Source: Struthidea cinerea
Lineage: Eukaryota; Chordata; Aves; Passeriformes; Corcoracidae
Assembly: GCA_013397865.1 (NCBI GenBank)
Contig: VZTI01003886.1
Span: forward strand, 431,229 to 495,228
DNA length: 64,000 nucleotides
Direction: 5' to 3'
The notes beneath the pieces are model-generated. The model did no database searches and was not told where the DNA came from. It saw only the letters and a list, made by a program, of their open reading frames with translations. Made by a program: the position numbers and the translations under genes. Positions within the stretch are counted from its first letter, which is position 1. Each line of letters begins with the position of its first letter. Shown piece by piece: positions 1 through 13,436 of the stretch.

Positions 1-60
1 AAAAAAAAAACAAAACCGAAAAAAAACAAAAAAAAAAAAAAAAAAAACCAAAAAAGAAAA
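1..60. repeat. A-rich low-complexity tract
   Basis: Almost pure A with scattered C and G at the left edge of the window. It could be the tail of a retroposed sequence or simple low complexity. The left flank is outside the window, so the origin cannot be decided. Confidence 0.85.
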
Positions 61-277
61 TCAAACCAAAAGTCCTAGAGATTTACTGTGTGATCAGAAT
101 AGATCATTTATTGGAGCAAATAACAACAAGCAAGGAAAATAATTAAAAAAAAAAAGAGAAAGAATAGGGGCTTAAGCAAAGTATAAAACTAGGCTAGGAA
201 TGCAGTAGCTCTATTTGACCTAACAGTATACTTGACACATAATTTCCGAGAGTATTTCTTATAAAAAAAATTACAGT

Positions 278-289
278 GGGGGGGGGGGG
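278..289 (+). repeat. Poly-G run of 12
   Basis: Twelve consecutive G in otherwise AT-rich DNA, directly after an A8 run and a short spacer. Mononucleotide G runs this long are uncommon, length-unstable and prone to sequencing error. Confidence 0.9.
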
Positions 290-2370
290 AAATGGTACAG
301 GCTTTCAGCCCACATATTTTGGGGGTAGTGTCCATCTGAACACTCAAAAGTTACTACTGAAACAGTCTGTCAAGACTGTTAATAGTTGGCCAATTGCAAT
401 CCTAAATCTTCCTAGAAGCCCAGCTTTGCCAAGGTGAATTACTAAAGGGATTCTGACAAAGGATACTTTACTATATTCATAGAAATTACTAGGATGGTGC
501 CATGGGACAGAAAAAATTTGCATCTTAATCCAGCAATGTAAAAAGAATATATGAAGGTCTATAAGCTGCAGGCCTCTCTGTCCTCTTCTCTCCTTTTAAC
601 AAATTTTTTTAATCCTTTTTTTTTTTCCATTTAAAGGATAAATTTGCTTCTTAAAGTCCTTTGTGCAAAACAAAATCAGTCAGCTTAGTAAGAACTCAAA
701 GTTAGCTGCTTTATCAATTGATGCAGGGCACTGTCAGAAATACGTATTATGATTAAAAATGGTCCTACAATACTCTTTGGCTTCAAAGGTAACCTAAACA
801 CATTGGACTCTGTCTAAATTTCATCACTATAATACACCTACAAAAGTTCACACAGATCCAATGTTAACAGAACTCCATCGTCCTAAACTTTTGTTAATAA
901 GTCTCAACTTCCTTTCTGACAAGAGTTGAGGTGGAATGGTTAGTTACGGTCTCAGCATGAGAATTCAGTGTAAAAGAGGGTAAATAAATAAATGTAAGTG
1001 TGTCAGTTCCAGCAGACAAATAATACAATTTTAAGCAATATTTCAGTTTGAACTCCAGATTATCACTTCATTATAACCTGTAACTATTATATATTTCCTT
1101 CCCATGAAATCCTCAACTGAAAAAAAGTAATTTTTGAATGTGAAACATAAAAACTATGGGCTTTAAAAAAGAAATCGAGAATGGATGAACAGTAACCTTT
1201 CAAAAATTAACATTTTTCCTGTTATAGAGAAAGTATTCATTAAGGATCCAGTTGTGGAGAGTTTTCTTCAATGCAATAACTTTTCTTATTCACCTGAGCC
1301 CATTGCAGCTTCCTATATATTTTGTATTTTTTCCTTCATATGAAAGGACCATGAAAAATGCTAGAAGTGTTTGAAGGGAAGTGACGCTTGGTCTTTCTAT
1401 TACATGCCCCTGTGATGACTCTCTCAGACAGCAGCTTGTTCCAAAGCCTCTGAAGTCAACTGGAGTCTTGGCAGTGAAGCCTCCTGGGCTGCATCCCTGC
1501 AGTGCATATACACAATCGCAGCTCCTCAGAAAGAGATATATCAATTATATCCAGAATACACGGTCACATAGTTTTTTTCTATTACAATCATGATTCTGTC
1601 TATTAAAATTTCATTTGTCTTTGTTATAGAGTTAATTGATTGATATTGGGTAAGACTAGAGTACTTTTACAGAAAAACATTGAAACATTGAAATATTTCT
1701 GCAGAAAAATATTGAAATGCTTGTTTATAACACTTTCATTGCATCTCTGCACATGAAAAATATGACAGAAACACCACTAGATTGAAAAAAAAAAAACCTC
1801 ACAAACTATTTCTTTAATCCTAACTATTTTGGACTTGCCAGCTATTTTATCAGCATGTGTTCTGATCTAGTATAGGCTATGCCCTATAAAGAGCCAGTTG
1901 TGCTATTCCATGTAGCAGGTCATATTGTTATTTTTGTCAGTAATTTTCCAAGTAAGGCTTCAATAGCCTTCTTTTATATGGTGGAAATCTGATGAAATTT
2001 TTTTTCCTGAAAATTCATCATTAGATCTACAATTTTTGTGAAACCAAATGAGATTTATTGCTTAACATGTTAATGATGAAACAATATAAACAAAAATTCA
2101 CTGTGGATATTTCTTCAGCATACTTCTTTCATTATGAAGAACCTATTTACCCAATATTGGTTTTCAGCTAAGTTGAGTTTTGCTTATTTGTCAGGGCTTG
2201 ATGACTCTCCACAAGCCTTTTCAATTCCAAAAGAAGAGGTTTGTTATAAACAACAAATAAGTATGTATTTGTAGATACTTGTTTACAAGGCAGAGTTTTC
2301 CAATCAAATGTGAAAGCTTGGGTCCTGAGAAAGGAGTCTTCCACCCTAGCTAAACTCTTTCTTAACAAAA

Positions 2371-2410
2371 ACAGCAACAGCAACAACAACAACAACAACA
2401 ACAACAACAA
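2371..2410 (+). repeat. ACA/AGC triplet microsatellite
   Basis: A roughly 40-base run of CAA/ACA units with AGC interruptions at its left end. Read on the minus strand it gives a poly-leucine stretch in an otherwise unremarkable frame, which I regard as an artefact of the repeat and not a protein. Confidence 0.92.
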
Positions 2411-3669
2411 AAGGAAGGTGTTTTCAGCAAAACACTTGCAGGTACCACTGAAATCAAAATACAAAATCCCATGACATTTTATTACATGAAAGCATGGGCA
2501 GAAGAGTAACACAACCTCTAGGTTATTTACATTAGGTTATTTCTTTTTTATATCTTTCTAGTCTATTCAATTTTCTCCTCACTCTGTGAACACAGTACAA
2601 AAGGGAAAGATATAAGAAAATAGGCAGATGGTAAATATTTTTAAAAATGCAATTTACTTTTCAAGGAAATTCCGACAATTCAGGAGTTGAATTTTCAACT
2701 CTTTGTCCTACTCATAAAAAATTTCAACATTAATGCAATTAAATGCACCAAACATTATTTGCAAATAAAAATATACTCACATAAACACATAATAGTATCA
2801 TCTAAAACTTCAAATAAATTGCAATTAAGAAGTTAAACTATTTTCAGAAACTTGGGAAACCACATATTTAGTCCATAAGAGATTATTTTGGAGATTAATA
2901 AAAATAAATCAAGAAGTCAGTCACAGTAGAGACAGTAAAGCCCATGACCACAAAGAAACCCACTAGGTTTGACATGTGTTTAAGCAATCAAATGATGAAG
3001 TCAAAGGGGTAGTGCATACGAGATGATGCCCATCCTAATAAAATGCATTTCCAGATGGCATTTTGGGCACTCATTTTCTCAGCAAACATTTTGAGATGCC
3101 TGTTCTTAACTCATACCATTGTTTTCACATTCTTCATGCTTCAAAACCACCTTTATGTTGTATGCACCTCAGTAAAGTACCTAGTTTCAGGTGAAGTAAG
3201 TATGAGTCTTTATTTGAGGCAAAATGGAAGTTTTCTACAATTGCCTCTTCTCTTAATCCCTGTAACGCTGTCACTGGCAGTATTTTTTACATAATCTGTA
3301 GCCTCCTTAATTGCCTGTGAGGATCTACATTCTGCCTAACGCAAGTGGCAATCCATATCCATCTCCTCTGGCTTCTTCTACCAAATTTTATTTTCAAATA
3401 CCTCCTGCACGTGATTCTTTGCCAAATATGGAAAATTCAGCTGTTTAGAAACTCCATGTGCTGATGCCATTTAATTTAATAGCTGAGCTTTTTATTTCCA
3501 TGATAGAAAATTCTTTTTTGGTTAATAAAATATAATTTCGAAGTTATCCTTAGGGAATTCTTTATCATGTGTTTTAATACTTTCCTGTGGAGCACTGACA
3601 ATTCTAGAATTTTCATGTCATCTTCAGTTATATTTGAGAAATACTATTTTCAAAATCCTTCAAGAATTA

Positions 3670-3729
3670 TAAAAAAAACAAACAAAAAAACCCGAAAGAA
3701 ACAAACCAAACTAAGCAAAACAAAACAAA
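3670..3729 (+). repeat. A-rich low-complexity tract with CAAA units
   Basis: A/C-rich sequence made mostly of AAAC and CAAA words, with no exact period. Simple low complexity. Confidence 0.75.
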
Positions 3730-4901
3730 GTAAGTGCCTTGAAGTATTGCAAAATAACGTCATTTGCCCAGAAAGATTTCAATCGTAATCCAAACTGGCT
3801 GAATTCTAGGGAATCTTGCTAAGAATTTTAAAGGCTTAAATATTGTCTGGAGTGCTTTGTAGACAAGTTTTTAAGCTGATTTTAGCATTTTACAGATTGA
3901 CAAGGTCACTATATTTTCTGTTCTGCTGCTACAAATTTGCTTTTTGCACACAATTGTTTTTCCTCCTCTTCTAAGTATCACATACTTTTTCTTTAAGCCC
4001 ATGAGCAGCATTAATTAGATGGAATTCTTGCAGAATTTAAAACTTAATATGAAATCAGTGAAAATTTTGTTTTATTCCAATTTGCTGTGTATGAATAAAA
4101 TATATTCTGTAGTTACTCCTGTGCTACTCTATTTCGGTTTGAGAAATTTCATGCAAGCTGTTTTGGAGAGCTGAGATCCCATATCATGATTTTACTCACT
4201 TGTTGGTGTTTGTGTTGCACACAGGACAAGAAAATTCTCTGTAAATAGAAATGTCCTGCTCTCTGTGAGAAAAGCATACGATTGTACATGCACATGAACT
4301 CTTAGAGAACTAGTAAACAGTTCTTTCAGAGTGTAACTTAGATGCATTGCTTATACAGTGTGTTTCCAGCTTTCTATGCTCTTTTACCTTTTCCTTCCAC
4401 AATATATCTCAATGACCATTTTTTTTTTATATTGTGGCATACTTGATAATGGGAATATGGAAACTACAATTGCACATCTATTTTCTAGGTTTCAAATGTT
4501 TCCAGAGGCCAGGTAGCTATACACAGATACCATACAACATCCAAGTTATACCAGCATTTGAGGTTCTGATTTTGTGACTGTCTTTACTTGGAAAGGTTAT
4601 GTTCACCAAAAACTGGAAATTGTGATGTTATATTCATCTAGAGTGGGTAGATGACACAAATTTCTTAAATATAGTCATTCCTTTCCACTGCTATGGACAA
4701 CATCCTTAACTCTGAGTTGACTAAATTTTCTGGGTGGGCACAACAATAAATTTCTGACTCTCCAAGCCATCAACAAAGGCCAACCAATCCTGCAGCTCAA
4801 AGGAAGATTGGCATATACTAGAATAAGCAGTAATTAAATTTTTTTTTAAATACTTTTAAAAAATTCTTTTTCTGTCAAAAAAAATTGGTTTCAAAATTTA
4901 A

Positions 4902-4926
4902 TTTTCCCTTTTTTAAAAAGGGAAAA
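4902..4926. repeat. Perfect inverted repeat, 12-base arms
   Basis: TTTTCCCTTTTT is followed after one T by AAAAAGGGAAAA, giving a 25-base near-palindrome. It is mostly A/T, so chance is plausible, but the CCC/GGG core matches exactly. Function unknown. Confidence 0.8.
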
Positions 4927-7900
4927 AGTTTATTGATTCTGATAACGCTTTGACACATACTTGTGTTTACTCACGTACACCGGTGTGGAGGCTTTGAATT
5001 GCAATGAGCATTTGCAAAATCAAGGTCAAGAATTAAGCATTAACACTTCATTAAGTTTTCTAATGGTCCTAAAGATAGACCAGTCTGAGTAAAAGTAATC
5101 TGGCTTCACAGTGTCCTCCAGGGTGGCTCAGGATCCTTTTTTACTTTTTTTTCCAAAGGTAAAAAGTTACAAATTCCTGTCTCTGGGAAGGATTACCTAG
5201 ATTTGAGGGAACATATCTGAGGCACTCAGGGAACCCAGATGCTCTTGCCAGGGCCTGTGCAAACTCTCCTACTCTTTTTCTCACCACATGCTCTATCTTG
5301 CCAAATTAGACAAAAGCAACTTAAAGTCTTTTATTGCAAGGAGAAAATGATCAAAGGGGAAGCCTTTGGAATGGTTGGAGGAAATGTTCTCTTTTTTTTG
5401 CTTCCCTTTGAATTCAAACTATAATCTATAACTCAAATTTAAAACTGTAATATATTTCACATTCCTCTTGCTTATTCATGTACTACTATTCCCTACACTC
5501 TTGGACAATTCAATTCAGCCAACTCTAGAAAGGGTCCTGGACAGAGAAGAGTCATAATCTGAGATTAAAGACTTTTTTAAAAATTACTTTATTTTCCTAT
5601 TTTCTTTATTTATCTGAAGCCAATGTGTGTTCTCAGCATGTGTGCTCGTGTACAAAAGACAAAAGTTTTATACAAAATAACAGAAGTTTTTGTTATGTTT
5701 TTAGAAGTCCATAATGTGAAGGAGATTATGATCCTACCTCCATATTTTCAGTTATGCACATGAGCGATATTATTTCAGTATTTATAATTATGCACATTAT
5801 TCATCTTCAGTCACTTGCACAAGGTGAATACAATGTGCTGTTTAGATATACATTCAGTGTCGCTCCTGGAAACAAAATAATTTTGTGCGTAGCTGAAGCT
5901 GTCATTCTGCCATCCTATAGATACACACTGCCAAACACTGTCAATTCCCAAGTTACAAAGCTCTTGAAATTTCTTATTAGTTCTCTCTAACCAAAGCTTT
6001 TAGGTTTGTTGGTTGGCTTACTTAAAGTGTTCCAAATTACAGTTATAATAAATACTGAATATCTGTAAGTCCCATCACTCAGTTATGTATTTCATTTCTA
6101 TATTTTCTTTCTTTTTTTTGGTTTGGAATTACTTGCACAGACCAAATTTATTCTGTATGAATGAACTCCAGAAGTTATTGATTATAGTTTGCCCACACAC
6201 CAGTTTTTCTTACAGGATGAAACATCCCTAATCAACATATTATCTCCGAAGAAGGTGTGAGGTTTTTTGTCTTATGTTCAGAGGTCACTGTATGTTCTTG
6301 GCACCACCATTTATCATTGGGTGACTGAGCATTTGTTCAAATGGGCCTTTCCGATTTAGCATCATTTAAGAGTAACGGTAACAAAAAGACTGGGTATATC
6401 TAAACGATCAATTTCACTACAGCAAGACCACTACAGAGACCAGGAAAACCTGAACACCGTCAAGGATAAATTCAGATAAAGAGAATTTATCTGTTCCTGC
6501 CTACTTGAGTGTACCTATTTCTTATCTATCCCACACAAGCAATGTTTTCTACATCGCAATTTATCACAGTTCCTCCATACAAAACCGTGCACACATTATA
6601 TTGCAAAACCACGAAGAAAATGCAAAAAGAACACAAGCGGAAATAATTTTTTTCTGCTTTGATGGGAAAAAGCACATAATTCTGAAATAGTATCTTCAGT
6701 ACATTTTGGGAATACGCAAAGAGTAAATCTGGATTCTCAAGAGTAGATATTTCACTCAAACATTTCCTCAAACATTACTTATTGGGATTACACTTATAAC
6801 AACATCAGAGTCAGAGAGAATTTTGAAATTCTTAAAATTGAATATATCCTCTGCAGCTTTTTAGACAGTAGGAAAACTACTGAAAGTTCTCACAAAGGCA
6901 TCCAAATCCTTTAATTGCCTACTTTCCAAATGTATTTGGCTTAAAAAACTCTTTAGGATTTCTTAACACACCTTACAAAGATTAAGCACACTGTCTTTGC
7001 ATATTAAATAATAAATTATTATTGCTATCGTGGCAAATTAGTGAAGCAGACTGCCTGGATTTAAATCTCTATTAATTAACATAGTATGATAAGTATGCAA
7101 AATGCTGTAAATATTGAGCATTTTCTCAGCATTAGTCTAATACATTTTTAAGTGAATAAATTCTTTGGCCATCATGGGCATATAAACCCCTCAAATAATA
7201 TGCTAATCTTTATTAATAAAGGAATGAAGAAAATGTTTTTCACTTGGAAACATAGAACATATTTGAGTCCTACTGTCTAGGTTAAAATTTATGTACAAAG
7301 AACAGGTCTAGAAAAGAGACAGAAATAATATCAAGAATAAAAAGATATCTGTACCAAAAGGGCACAGAAGTTTATCAGAACTCAGTGAATATCAGGGGAG
7401 ATGAAGACTTGCTTAGGCATTTTTAGAAACCCTACCTACGTGATCAAGAGTGAAAAATATAGCAAGATCATTGTAAGCAATATATTTCTTAATACATTGG
7501 TCACAATGATACATTTATATTGATTTATACAAAATATAATTTTATGACTGTCCAATGAAATTAAAAAAGGAACTGTTGAAATATCTGCACGTATGCATCT
7601 GTTGTACCTGCATCTATATATATGTCTCACTATCTATCTAGATTGATTTATATCAATATCTAATGCATTTATCTTGCACATTGCAGTTGGAATCCCAAAT
7701 TTGTATTTTTGAAACTAGGAAAAGGTATTATTTGGAACGGGTTTTAAGACTTTTTATGAAGAATAAGATTTTCTCTGATTCAGTGGCTCATACATGAATT
7801 CCTATGCAATATTTATTCTCAGAGGGATAACTCAACCTTTACCTTAATAGATTTAGAATTTTAATATAAAGATAACTTTTCTTAATTAATCACATCAGTG

Positions 7901-10900
7901 ATATTTCTCATTTGAAATGCAGTTTTTCCACTAACTATACAGGAGACTCAGAATAAAGATCTTCAAGGATAATAGTTTTGAATTGCTGTGGACATTTATA
8001 CCTTCTTAATACCCACTTCCTATTTCTCATGGGTCTTACAAAAACTCTTGCATGCAATCTCACACATCAACATTTTACAGTATAATTTAAAGAAACAGTT
8101 AAAAAAGTAAAACAAAATACAGTATTATCAAGCACACAAGAAAGACATGCTGTGTTGATATTCATTGGTGCTGCAATGAATTCACATGAGACAATTGAAG
8201 GGGCAAGTTGACTAACTTTTTGTAAGCGTCAATGCGCAAAACACTGAATAGTACAGCATGCCAATAGCAATGTCCATCTTTATTTTACCAAATCTTTTGA
8301 ATTATCAAGTAACTCAACGTGCTAACTTTTTCCGAAATAATGAAACAGCTGGAAGATATCAAAATTGGTGATAGATTCACAGCAAACACTGAACAATTGT
8401 CTGAAATGAATCTTAAAAGAATATCTCTATTCACGGTGTACTCAGTGTAGTTCTCAGCAGCTACCACTGAGCTCCTCAAAGATGGTATAAAGAATCCACT
8501 TGAATTCCACCAGATGGTAGTGATTTAAACATTCCTCTTCAAATATTTTGCATATCCTGTAGTGCTGCAGAAAATTGTCCCTGTTGCTTCACCACTGGGA
8601 ACAAGTAGGCAGCATGCTAAGAAAGGTATATGACTTTCAAATCAACATGAGTGTGATAAGGTTTTGAATGTTTCTTGTTACTGCAGCCTGCTGACATGTC
8701 AGAATCCTCAAAAGACTGCAAGTTAATTGCTACTTCCTCCTTGGTATGGAAATGGACCATTAGAGTCCATCCTGATTTGGAGCTAAGGAAAAAACTCTAT
8801 TGGCAGAAACATCTAGTTCAGACAGATATTGGATACCTGGAATCAAAAAGATGTTAATTAGACAAAGGTTTAGTTTAGAACTCCTATCACACATTCCTAT
8901 TTTGTCCATTAGAATGTTTGACAAAATAACTCATGTGAAAAGGTGTAAAAGCTGAGGATTTTGTTTTAAATTAAATACTCAAATTAATAATTTACCTTTA
9001 CATTTCCTTTATCTCTCTAAGCCTTTATAAATTTTCATGTTTGAAATTAAATAATCATTTTGTAGCAAATATTTCATATCATACCAAAGAATTTAGTTTT
9101 GATCTGTTTGCTAAGTTGGAGGATGAATTAAAATTCACCTTGCACTTGCTAAATTCCTCTTTTCTGAATTGCCAATGAACCAAGAAATCAGTTATTTGTT
9201 CTAGTCTCTAACTGTGCTATGTATAATAATTTTCTGAAAATGTCATCCACCCTAAAAAGATCTCCCTGCTGAGTCTGCTTAATTCTTAAAACAAAAGTGC
9301 TTGTAAAACCTTGAAAGACAAATCTTTCTCCAAGCTGAAGATAAAAAGGTCCTTAAGGTACATCTTTGTTATTTTGACAAACAGAAAAGATCATTGACTA
9401 AATTTTTATTCGCTGTGGACGCCCACACAGATGTGCAGGCCGACTGGAAATTACAGAAACCCTCTGCACTGAAGGAGACAACTACATAAATTTAGTCCAC
9501 ACAATTCTTTTTTGCACATGTAGGTAGTGTTCCCATTGTTAAGAAAGATTTATTCTCGTTCACTGACTGAAATATAGAATACATTTTTTGTGATGGCTAT
9601 GGCAAATACATACCAGGAAGATTCACCTTAGTTTTGGACTGTCAATTAATACAGGGCTGCTTTAATCATTCTTTTCTATCCAGTTCAAATTTTATTTTAT
9701 ATTTAGTTAAATACGTGCATCCTATTCTGGTATTTTCAGTAGCTAGTTTTTCAGATGTAAGAGCACTCATAAACCGGTGTAATACAACAGTTAGGGTAGT
9801 GTCCAAAACTACCTCATTTTTAAAATGCATTAATAGTCTTTCTTTCAATTCTTTTAGTTTTATACATAATCTCTGAAAATATTCATAAAGCTTTAGTGTG
9901 CTTTGAATATTAATACACTAGCTTGGATAACCTTATTACTCATACAAAATAAATTTAATATAAAAGATCAAGGCCCATCATATACACACATATTACTTAT
10001 TTTAACAACATAATATTATTGAAACTTTCAAAAGAAATACATTCATTCTGGTGACTTGTAAAGGGAGGTCTTTGTGCTATGGGGATGAATTATACTAGAA
10101 AAACAGTGTTTTCGTAATATCTCAATGTGCTAAAATGAATTCTACTTAAATAAAAAGACTTGGAACCCTATTCTGTTTCTCCCTAAAAAGCAAAATCAGA
10201 TTTTCTCAGTTTTCCAGTTGGATAATGCCAATGTTCCTAGCCCAGTTGGCTTGTGACCTACTAGACTACCAGTCTGCCATGTATACATCATTTAGTACAG
10301 AACCTTTTACTATACTGTGTGCCAGCAGTACTCACTTCAATCTGCATCAGGATCACATTTTTCTAATATATGGATGGAAAAAGGGGGGTACTGTTTTAAA
10401 GATAGATTATCTTTAGGTAACCCAGAAACCCAGAAAATGACAAGTATGTAACAGCAACTCATCAGCCAGGAGTCTTAGCACTGATGCCAGTTCAGATTAG
10501 TAAAGCAAAAAACCAAAGGAAGATGTCAAATGGAAAATAAAAAATCACAGAAAATTTAAAAAAAAATTGTGTAGCCAGTCAATAAATGACTGTAACCAAA
10601 TAATTCCCCACCATCAATTTCTACAAATATCTCACATCAAACTACGCTGACTTTTAGGTATTTTCTATGCCTTTCTGGTAAAATAAAGTGACTTCAAAAA
10701 TGGAAAATGAAATGCCAAATATTTGCATGGACACTTCCTCACACATATTTCTTTTTATCTTCAGTTATTTAAGATACAATGTTGGATGAGAGTAGATAAA
10801 TTTGATGCTTTTCCCATTTCATGAAAGGTAATATAAAGATGATGTTTCAAAAGCCAGTTTTTTATTTTTGTTACCGTGGCTGTGAAGCTGCAGAATCTGG

Positions 10901-12805
10901 AGATAGCTTTGCAGTACAGCTTTTGCATTCAGTTCCTAACCTGTTTTCAACCTGGACTACACTGGACAAAGTCAATTTTCTCAGTTCTCCTCTTCCCACC
11001 TGTGGATCTTCCATATGTCTGTGCATGTCCCATGCAGTTATGCTTAAGCGTGCAGGAGCTATCTGCTGGTAAGGGAGCGTCCAAAGTCCAGGTCTCCATT
11101 TAAGATGCTCTTCAAATGAATTTTGGTGGGAAAGGAAGGAGAAAATTGGGAAAGGGAGGTTAATTTCTCCCACCTGCAATTTTTTAATACTTCTGCTCTG
11201 GCTTTTTTTGTTTTTGTTTATCTGCTTGGGTTTTGTCAAAGAATGTACCTAATTTAAATACCACTGTAAATACCAAAACACAGCAGTAACCACATTGTTA
11301 TCTGTGTTCTCTCTGTGCCTTGGACAGCAGTTTTTAGCTTCATACACCATTTGCAACTTTGCTGTAGTGATTCTATATAGTCAGTACATCATTCTATCAC
11401 ACAGAAAAAGAGAGTAGTAGTATTTTACCCAGTTTTAGGCTTTTTAATGACATTTGGGTTGCAACCCAGATGCAGACATTTCAGGTCATACAAATCAGAT
11501 ACCAAAAGAAGCAGCCTTTAGCTCACATCCTGTGAAAATCTGACACTGGACAAATTTCATTGTCTTCTGAGGAAGCAAAATATATTTGTCTTCACCTCTG
11601 AGAACCATGTTCTTCGTATATAAATGTATATTTATTATATATCTACTAACAAAATCATGGGGTTTTTAACACAATGCTTAATCTAGACATGTGCCTTTCT
11701 AAAACAATCTATATCATGTGTTTGATGAAGTCATACAATCTTAGACCAATCAACTACTCAGGCATATTTGGATAGATGTATGTGTCACAGAAATAGGTCA
11801 TACAAAATAAAAGATATTCGTTATTTCTCTTCACCTCCAAAACACACCAGTTTTGTAACATGATTGTATATGCGCTCTGCTGTATGTGATAAATATGTAC
11901 GAAAATAACTTTTTGTATTTGTTTCATATACTAACCCCTGTGTTTCTGATCTGTAGTCATCTAGTCAATCTCTTTCGAGGATTTCATTCCCAAGACATAA
12001 CAACTGCAGAACTAGCTTTAGGAGAAATCATGCAAGTGTGGTCTGTGAGGAAATGCAAGACATACAAGAAGATTGTGAAAATTACTTCAAGATATAAACT
12101 TAACAGACAGTGGAGGAGGAAAGATGTATGAATCTTATATGCTGACCTTGTATATAAGGAGTGTAGAAAACAGGAAATGTTATTTTCTCTGATCCATTAA
12201 TGAAAGAGGATGTTTTCCAAGGCACTTGAAAGAGTATGCTACAACTAGTCACAAAAAGACAGCAGGGAGAGACTATGTAAAATGAAGGGATTTTGCTTAT
12301 TTTCTTTCATTTTTCTGTTTATTTCTGTGTTATACTTTCATTTACTTGAAGAATATTGGCAGAAGGCTAAAATACCAAGAGAAAGGAAGAACAAGTTTTT
12401 TGAGATCAAGTAAGATCTTCAGGTATTGTTAGTTACACTTGTGATCTTTGTTTTGTTATAGCAGGAATAGATAGAACTGGCATTATAACTATGTTCCAGT
12501 AACCTTTACCAGCCACATGAGAATAGAGAAAATGTTAAAAGTATTAAGAATGAAATACTAGAGCTTCTGTAGCTCAAGTTGTCTAAGATGAGTGACAGTG
12601 CATGAAATAGGATTGCCAAAATGTGAATCATCTGTCTGTGTTCTCTTAGAATAACAACATTGCGTGGTAGTTCTGTGGATAGATGGCGTAGTGTCAAATG
12701 CTTTCCAGCAAACCTTACGGTGACAACAGCTGATGACATTACTTTCTTTCTTAAAAAAAGATTACACCTTGAATTTATGGTTAAGAGAAAAATGAATACT
12801 CAACA

Positions 12806-12829
12806 AATGCTAGAACAAATTCTAGCATT
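12806..12829. repeat. Perfect hairpin, 10-base arms and 4-base loop
   Basis: AATGCTAGAA, loop CAAA, then TTCTAGCATT. The arms pair without mismatch. It lies about 50 bases upstream of the first CR1 fragment. It is too short for a microRNA precursor and has no known family resemblance that I can state. Confidence 0.85.
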
Positions 12830-12879
12830 CCTACTAGAATTGACCATTAAAAAAACTCCCAAAATAACTTAGCTTTGCT

Positions 12880-13436
12880 GAACCTCACAAACTCCTCCAC
12901 CCTGTTGAAGTCTTTGTGAACAGTAACACTGCCCTTCAGAGTACTGACATTGCCCCATCATTTTGATGATGTCCACAGACTTGCTTGGATCCAAGAACTC
13001 AGGTCTTTAATAAATATCCCCTGTGCTCCCCTTATCCATTGAGTTGGTCATTTCATCATGGAAGGCTATCAGGTTGGTCAGGCATAATTTGTCCTTGGCA
13101 AAATGACACCAGCTGCTCCAAGTCACATCTTTGTTCCTCAAGTGTCTGTAAATGGCTATAAGAAATATTTTTTAATTTATATTCCCGGGTACTAAGGAAG
13201 GCTGATCAGTCCTCCTGCTTGAGCTATGTAAAGGTTGGTGCAACATTTATATTTCCCAGCCACCAGGAACTTCCCAGGTTCTGGTACATCCTCACCAATC
13301 CTCAAGAAATCAGATGGCAGACATTATCAGCAAAAAATAATGCAAAACAAGCACCAAGCACCTCAGCTTTTTCTCATCCTTTGTCACTAAATTCACTTCT
13401 CCATTGAGCATTGGCCTCAGATTTTCCTTAGCCTTT
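12880..13436 (-). mobile_element. CR1 LINE fragment, ORF2 reverse-transcriptase remnant
   Basis: Read on the minus strand, this stretch keeps several CR1 ORF2 landmarks in the right order but in broken frames. First comes a linker of the type R-K-x-K-E-N-x-x-P-x-L-N followed by L-V-T-K-D (about 13,435-13,355). Next comes a decayed VPG-x-I segment near 13,200-13,170, then a segment ending C-L-T-N-L-I-A-F (about 13,090-13,060), and finally an L-D-P-S-K-S-V-D-I-I segment near 12,990, at the place of the polymerase aspartate motif. Stops and frameshifts make it dead. CR1 elements are non-LTR retrotransposons that copy by target-primed reverse transcription and are usually 5'-truncated. This copy also lacks its 3' end, so it is an internal fragment. 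The boundaries are approximate; the left one is the less certain. Confidence 0.8.

Larger units (their letters stand above)
1..12879. other. Intergenic AT-rich DNA, no gene seen
   Basis: No coding exon, RNA gene or transposon that I can recognise. Open frames are short, have no family resemblance, and several start at non-ATG codons. The stretch holds A-rich low-complexity runs, a 12-base G run, an ACA-type triplet repeat and a short perfect inverted repeat, each listed separately. Old diverged repeats could be present and would need a repeat-library search to see. Confidence 0.7.

Noticed and set aside
2168..2512. 114-codon minus-strand frame with a poly-Leu segment resembling a membrane helix
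   Set aside because: The Leu run is the ACA/AGC triplet repeat; flanks show no conserved pattern.
10871..11239. 122-codon minus-strand frame overlapping two plus-strand frames
   Set aside because: No motif, no splice context and three competing frames; most likely chance.
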